A stretch of 10,103 nucleotides of DNA from Betaproteobacteria bacterium. GTDB taxonomy: Bacteria > Pseudomonadota > Gammaproteobacteria > Burkholderiales > SG8-39. Below the pieces are notes generated by a model, which was not told the origin of the DNA, did not search any database, and was given only the letters and a program-made list of their open reading frames with translations. Within the stretch, counting starts at the first letter, position 1. Each line of letters starts with the position of its first letter. The position numbers were made by a program, and so were the translations under genes. The DNA is taken from positions 1-10,103 of the forward strand of contig VGIE01000053.1 of assembly GCA_016867955.1 (NCBI GenBank). The letters are read 5' to 3'. Shown here one piece after another: positions 6,252-10,103 of this stretch.

Positions 6252-6281
6252 ATGGCAGCGGCCGGATGCAGCGCGTAGAAT
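6252..6281 (+). promoter_or_regulatory. Candidate promoter for the M16 peptidase gene
   Basis: A -10-like TAGAAT (6276-6281) lies 18 bases after ATGGCA (6252-6257, four of six matches to TTGACA). The start near 6288 would leave a ~115-nt leader before the chosen ATG at 6403 and would exclude the earlier in-frame ATG at 6280. The same stretch holds an interrupted dyad, CATGTT (6214-6219) with AACATG (6249-6254), enclosing GGCGC (6229-6233) and GCGCC (6242-6246). It could be a hairpin ending azlCD transcription, but it has no U-tract. Confidence 0.4.
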
Positions 6282-6402
6282 GAAACCGATGAAACGGCCG
6301 CGGCAAGGTCACTGCCGGGTCATCGCAACGAACCTCTGCCGCGTTCTCCTGTCCCAGATGCAGTATCGAACGGCCCACCCCGTCCCGAACCAAGGCATCC
6401 GC

Positions 6403-9324
6403 ATGCACCTGCCCCTCGCCCGATCATGGCCCGCGCGCCTGCCCACCCTGCTGCTGGTTGCCGGCCTGCTGCAGCTCGCCCTGCCGCTCATCGTTGCCGG
6501 CCCCGACTCCGCACTCATTGCCGCCGCGCGGGCCGCCAATGCGCCAGGAGCAGCGTCCACGACGACCGCCAGCACCAGGGCCAAGGCCGCCGCCGCGGCA
6601 AAGACCCGGGTCCAGCCAGTCTCCGGTGCCGCCGCCGCCCCGGTCAATCGAACCGCGGCCCCGCTCACCCGCGTCACCAGCACCGGGGGTATCACCGAAT
6701 ACCGCGCCGAGAACGGCCTGCGCCTGCTGCTGTTGCCGGATGCCTCGGTGGACACCATCACCGTCAACGTCACCTACCTGGTCGGCTCGCGCCACGAGGG
6801 CTACGGGGAATCCGGCATGGCGCACCTGCTGGAACACCTGCTGTTCAAGGGCACGCCACGCAATCCCGACATCAAGGCCGAGTTCCAGAAGCGCGGCGCG
6901 CGCTGGAACGGCAGCACCGCGCAGGACCGCACCAATTACTTCGAGACCTTCCCGTCCAGCGAAGCGAATCTCGACTGGGCGCTCGCGCTCGAGGCCGATC
7001 GCATGGTCAACGCCTTCGTCGCGAAGAAGGATCTCGACTCGGAAATGACCGTGGTGCGCAACGAATTCGAATCCTGGCAGAACAACCCCTCGACCGTGCT
7101 GCGCGAGAACATCGCCGCCACCGCCTACCTCTGGCACGGCTACGGCCGCGCCATCATCGGCGCGCGCTCCGACATCGAGAACGTGCCGATCGAGCGTCTG
7201 CAAGGCTTCTACCGGACCTACTACCAGCCCGACAACGCCGTGGTGGTGATCGCCGGCCGCTTCGACGAGGCCGCGGCGCTGCGGCTTGCCGCACGCCATT
7301 TCGGCAGCCTTCCGAAGCCGGCGCGATCGCTGCCGCAGACCTACACCATCGAGCCGACGCAGGACGGCGAACGCACCGTCACGCTGCGCCGCTCAGGCGA
7401 CATCCAGCAGGTGGGTGTGCTCTATCACATCGCGCCGGGCTCGCACCCCGACTATGCGGCCATCGACGTGCTGGTGGCGGCCCTCGGGCAGGTGCCTGGC
7501 GGCCGCCTGCACAAGGAGCTGGTGGTGACCGGCAAGGCCAGTTCGGTGTTCGGATCGGGGCGGCAGTTGCGCGAGGCCGGCTATGCCTATTTCGGCGCCA
7601 GCGTGCGGCAGGGCCTGCCGGTGGAGGCGGCGCGCCACGCGCTGCTGCAGATCCTCGAAGGCCTGCCCGCCGCCCCCCTGCCCGATGCGGAAATCGAGCG
7701 CGCGCGCACACGCCTGCTCAACGACATGGAGATGCTGCTGGCCGACTCGCGCGGCCTGGCGCTCGCCCTGTCGGAAACCATCGCGCAGGGCGACTGGCGC
7801 CTGCTGTTCCTGCATCGCGATCGCCTGCGCGCCGTGACCACGGCCGATGTGCAGCGCGTCGCTGCGCACTACCTCAAGCCGGCCAACCGCACCGTGGGGC
7901 TGTTCATTCCCGACTCGGCGCCGGCCCGCGCCGAGATACCGCCGATGCCCGACCTCGCCGCCATGCTCAAGGACTACCGTACCGACGCGGCCGTCTCCCA
8001 GGGCGGGGTGTTCGACCCCACCCCCGCCGCCATCGAGGCGCGCACCATTCGCCGCACGCTGCCCGGCGGCATGCAACTGGCGCTGCTGCCCAAGAAGACC
8101 CGCGGCAACACGGTGGTGGCACAGCTCAGCCTGCGCTGGGGCGACGAGGCCGCCAAGACCGGGCGCGCCACGGCCTGCGGCATCGCCAGCGCCATGCTGT
8201 CACGCGGCACGCAGAAGAAGAGCCGCGAGCAGATCAGCAACGAGTTCAATCGACTGCGCGCGCAGGTCGGTGTCGGCGGCGAAGGCGGCTCCATCACGAC
8301 GGTGCGCGAAAACCTGCCGGCGGCGCTGGCGCTGGTCGCCGAAATCCTGCGCCAGCCGGCGTTTCCCCGCGAGGAGTTCGAACAGCTGCGCCAGACCTCG
8401 CTCGCCGGCATCGAGGCCCAGATCAGCGATCCGAGTGCGCGCGCCGGACTGGAAATCGCGCGCCACCTCAACCCCTGGCCCGAGCAGCACTGGTTCTACA
8501 ACACCACGCCGCAGGAACGCATCGAGCGCCTGAAGGCGCTGTCCCTCGAGGAGGTGCAGCGCTGCTACCGCGACTTCGTCGGTGCCTCGCATGCCGGGCT
8601 GTCGGTGGTGGGGGACTTCGACCCCGAAGAAATCACCCGCGTCGCCACCACGCTGTTCTCCGACTGGAAGAGCCCCGCGCCGTACGCCCGCGTCCCCACC
8701 CCCTTTGTCGCCGCGCCGCCCGTCGATCGCATCATCGAGACCCCGGACAAGGCCAATGCGGTATATCGCGCCGGATTGAACCTCGAAGTGCGCGATGACG
8801 ACCCGGACTACCCGGCGCTGGTGCTGGGCAATTACCTGTTCGGCGGCAGTTCCACAGCACGGCTCGCCGCGCGCATTCGCGAGAAAGACGGGCTCTCCTA
8901 CAGCGTCGGCTCCTTCTTCTCGGCGAGCAGCTTCGACCGCAGGGGCTCATTCGGCATCTTTGCCACCCACGCGCCGCAGAATCGCGAGGCGCTGGAGCGC
9001 GCGGTGAAGGAAGAACTGCAGCGCGTCCTGCGTGACGGCTTTGGCGGAGCCGAAGTCGATGCCGCCAGGACCGGGCTGCTGAAGGCGCGGCAGGTGGCGC
9101 GCAATCAGGACGCCGGCGTGGCCGGCCGGCTGCTGTCCTACCTGGAACTCGACCGCACCCTGGCCTGGGACACCGAGTTCGAGCGGCGCATCGCGGCGCT
9201 GTCGCCGTCCGAGATCCTCGCCGCACTGCGCCGCCACCTCGATCCGGAGCGACTGTCGGTGGTGCGCGCCGGGGATTTCCGCCCCAAGACCAGTGCCGGC
9301 ACGCTGCCGCGCCCGCCGGGCTAG
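6403..9324 (+). CDS. Periplasmic M16-family zinc metallopeptidase, fused double unit
   Basis: A 973-residue insulinase/pitrilysin-family (M16) peptidase. I chose the ATG at 6403-6405 because AAGG lies seven bases upstream and a signal peptide begins there: basic LARSWPARL, a hydrophobic core, then an Ala-rich region with possible cleavage near ARAANA (about 42-47). An Ala/Thr/Pro-rich linker (about 48-90) follows. The N-terminal half holds the inverted zinc motif HLLEH (H141, E144, H145) and the third ligand E221 in NEFESWQNN, 76 residues later, the family's spacing, so this half should be active. The second half (from about 546) repeats the fold without HxxEH (ASAMLSRGT there) and carries the R826...Y833 pair of the M16 C-terminal, substrate-binding unit. 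It probably degrades peptides in the periplasm; the substrate is unknown. It converges on greB, 17 bp apart. Confidence 0.93.
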   Translation: MHLPLARSWPARLPTLLLVAGLLQLALPLIVAGPDSALIAAARAANAPGAASTTTASTRAKAAAAAKTRVQPVSGAAAAPVNRTAAPLTRVTSTGGITEYRAENGLRLLLLPDASVDTITVNVTYLVGSRHEGYGESGMAHLLEHLLFKGTPRNPDIKAEFQKRGARWNGSTAQDRTNYFETFPSSEANLDWALALEADRMVNAFVAKKDLDSEMTVVRNEFESWQNNPSTVLRENIAATAYLWHGYGRAIIGARSDIENVPIERLQGFYRTYYQPDNAVVVIAGRFDEAAALRLAARHFGSLPKPARSLPQTYTIEPTQDGERTVTLRRSGDIQQVGVLYHIAPGSHPDYAAIDVLVAALGQVPGGRLHKELVVTGKASSVFGSGRQLREAGYAYFGASVRQGLPVEAARHALLQILEGLPAAPLPDAEIERARTRLLNDMEMLLADSRGLALALSETIAQGDWRLLFLHRDRLRAVTTADVQRVAAHYLKPANRTVGLFIPDSAPARAEIPPMPDLAAMLKDYRTDAAVSQGGVFDPTPAAIEARTIRRTLPGGMQLALLPKKTRGNTVVAQLSLRWGDEAAKTGRATACGIASAMLSRGTQKKSREQISNEFNRLRAQVGVGGEGGSITTVRENLPAALALVAEILRQPAFPREEFEQLRQTSLAGIEAQISDPSARAGLEIARHLNPWPEQHWFYNTTPQERIERLKALSLEEVQRCYRDFVGASHAGLSVVGDFDPEEITRVATTLFSDWKSPAPYARVPTPFVAAPPVDRIIETPDKANAVYRAGLNLEVRDDDPDYPALVLGNYLFGGSSTARLAARIREKDGLSYSVGSFFSASSFDRRGSFGIFATHAPQNREALERAVKEELQRVLRDGFGGAEVDAARTGLLKARQVARNQDAGVAGRLLSYLELDRTLAWDTEFERRIAALSPSEILAALRRHLDPERLSVVRAGDFRPKTSAGTLPRPPG

Positions 9325-9341
9325 GCTCCCCCGACTGCGGT

Positions 9342-9908
9342 TCAGCTTCCCGCCGGACCGTACTGCACGTCGATGATCTCGAGTTCCTCCATGCCCGCCG
9401 GCGTGCGCAGCGTCACCACGTCGCCGATGCGCGCCTTGAGCAGCGCTCGCGCCACCGGCGACACCCAGGACACCTGGCCGTTGACCGGATCCACCTCGTC
9501 GACGCCGACGATGTGCACCGTGCGCTCGGCCCCTTTGCTGTCGAGGGTGGTCACCCGGGCACCAAAGAACACCTGCTCGGGGTCGCTGACGGCCCGATCG
9601 ACCACTTCGGCGATCTCCAGGCGCTTGATCAGGTAGCGAATGCGGCGGTCGATCTCGCGCAGCCGGCGCTTGCCATAGAGGTAGTCGCCGTTCTCCGAGC
9701 GGTCGCCGTTGGAGGTGGCCCAGGACACCGTGCGCACGACTTCCGGCCGTTCGCGCTCGACCAGGCCCTTCAGCTCACCCTTGAGCCGCGCGTAACCCGC
9801 TGGCGTGATATAGTTTTTCGCACCTGTCGTCTCGGCAACCCGGGCAGTGCCCGGTCTCGGGGGATCATCCCCGTCATCGTCGGATTCGCGGGTGAAGGCC
9901 TTGCTCAT
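9342..9908 (-). CDS. greB: Transcription elongation factor GreB
   Basis: A 188-residue Gre factor. It enters the RNA polymerase secondary channel and stimulates cleavage of backtracked RNA. The N-terminal coiled coil (about 31-105) carries the tip motif NGDRSENGDYLYGKRRLREID; the acidic residues D69 and E72 correspond to the catalytic pair at the Gre tip. The basic KRRLREIDRRIRYLIKRLE stretch and VFFGA identify GreB rather than GreA. The FKBP-like C-terminal domain (about 110-185) includes VGVDEVDP and SPVARALLKARIGD. Compared with the 158-residue E. coli protein it has a ~28-residue acidic N-terminal extension (ESDDDGDDPP), common in betaproteobacterial GreB. The ATG (9906-9908) is preceded by no clear ribosome site. 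The gene ends 17 bp from the M16 gene, leaving no room for a separate terminator. Confidence 0.95.
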   Translation of the reverse strand: MSKAFTRESDDDGDDPPRPGTARVAETTGAKNYITPAGYARLKGELKGLVERERPEVVRTVSWATSNGDRSENGDYLYGKRRLREIDRRIRYLIKRLEIAEVVDRAVSDPEQVFFGARVTTLDSKGAERTVHIVGVDEVDPVNGQVSWVSPVARALLKARIGDVVTLRTPAGMEELEIIDVQYGPAGS

Positions 9909-9943
9909 GAATGGGCAGTGCCGGTGGGGTAAGCAAGGCGGGA

Positions 9944-9951
9944 ATTATAAT
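9944..9951. promoter_or_regulatory. Symmetric -10 element (ATTATAAT) upstream of greB
   Basis: The octamer ATTATAAT gives a perfect TATAAT on the minus strand (9944-9949) for greB and on the plus strand (9946-9951) for the gene starting at 10050. The minus-strand start near 9937 leaves a ~28-nt greB leader. Neither strand has a good -35. Between here and 10050 lie a CCCCC-TC-GGGGG palindrome (9979-9990) and two direct copies of GGGTCGGCG (10000-10008, 10013-10021); I see no gene there. Confidence 0.5.
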
Positions 9952-10049
9952 GCCCGCGCCGCGGAATCCTGCAGATGACCCCCTCGGGGGCGTTGCAAAG
10001 GGTCGGCGGCACGGGTCGGCGCACAGACCAAAAAAACTCCGGGGGAAGC

Positions 10050-10103
10050 ATGACAATCACCATCCGGGCACGCGAATGGGTACTGGTCGTTCTGGTCACC
10101 GTC
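10050..10103 (+). CDS. Start of an unidentified gene with hydrophobic N-terminus (3' end outside window)
   Basis: Eighteen codons are visible, beginning MTITIRAREW and continuing into an unbroken hydrophobic run (VLVVLVTV). This is the start of a signal peptide or a first transmembrane helix of an exported or membrane protein. A purine-rich GGGGGAA (10041-10047) just upstream is a fair ribosome site, and an A-run (10029-10036) precedes it. The gene is divergent from greB. Too little is present to name a family. Confidence 0.5.
   Translation, partial: MTITIRAREWVLVVLVTV

Noticed and set aside
6280..6402. Upstream ATG at 6280 as start of the M16 peptidase
   Set aside because: It overlaps the predicted -10 box and would place 41 residues before a good signal peptide; the ATG at 6403 has a ribosome site.
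6426..8798. 790-codon open frame overlapping the M16 gene on the same strand
   Set aside because: It is an Arg/Ala/His-rich shadow frame caused by high GC; the M16 frame carries clear motifs throughout.
10000..10021. Two direct GGGTCGGCG copies as a repeat array
   Set aside because: Only two copies exist, and short GC-rich repeats are expected by chance at this composition.

Overview
The window is about 10.1 kb of GC-rich, gene-dense bacterial DNA. The gene set points to a proteobacterium, most likely a betaproteobacterium: a GreB with the acidic N-terminal extension common in that class, a NhaR-type LysR regulator, a short HPF/RaiA-family ribosome-associated protein and a periplasmic double M16 peptidase. 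This is an inference from protein character; nothing here fixes the genus. I see no insertion sequence, tRNA, rRNA, CRISPR array or prophage gene.

Left part (1-4046), stress and housekeeping genes. A GroEL-type chaperonin runs off the left edge on the minus strand. It has no groES in front of it and carries unusual substitutions in its ATP pocket. Upstream lies an FNR/CRP-family type box at the spacing expected for a class II activated promoter. Next comes nhaR (minus), divergent from a short HPF/RaiA-type gene (plus), with an AT-rich control region containing a 15-bp dyad between them. A TerC-family membrane protein and a universal stress protein form a compact two-gene minus-strand operon with a perfect TATAAT upstream.

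Middle (4082-6188). An amidohydrolase-2 family gene has lost its first ~90-100 codons, including the first metal-binding motif, and is read here as a relic. It is followed by an intact azlC-azlD pair, the two-subunit branched-chain amino acid exporter, with a 16-bp gene overlap.

Right part (6189-10103). A secreted, fused double M16 zinc peptidase has an active N-terminal half and a degenerate C-terminal half. It converges on greB with only 17 bp between stop codons. Upstream of greB an ATTATAAT element reads as a -10 box on both strands. A new plus-strand gene begins at 10050 with a hydrophobic N-terminus and leaves the window.

The left part looks like an accessory stress-survival neighbourhood (chaperonin, ribosome hibernation-type factor, universal stress protein, TerC protein). 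The right part looks like ordinary chromosome. The most interesting items are the altered ATP site of the orphan chaperonin together with its possible FNR-type control. I found no clear evidence of a wholly new multi-gene system.
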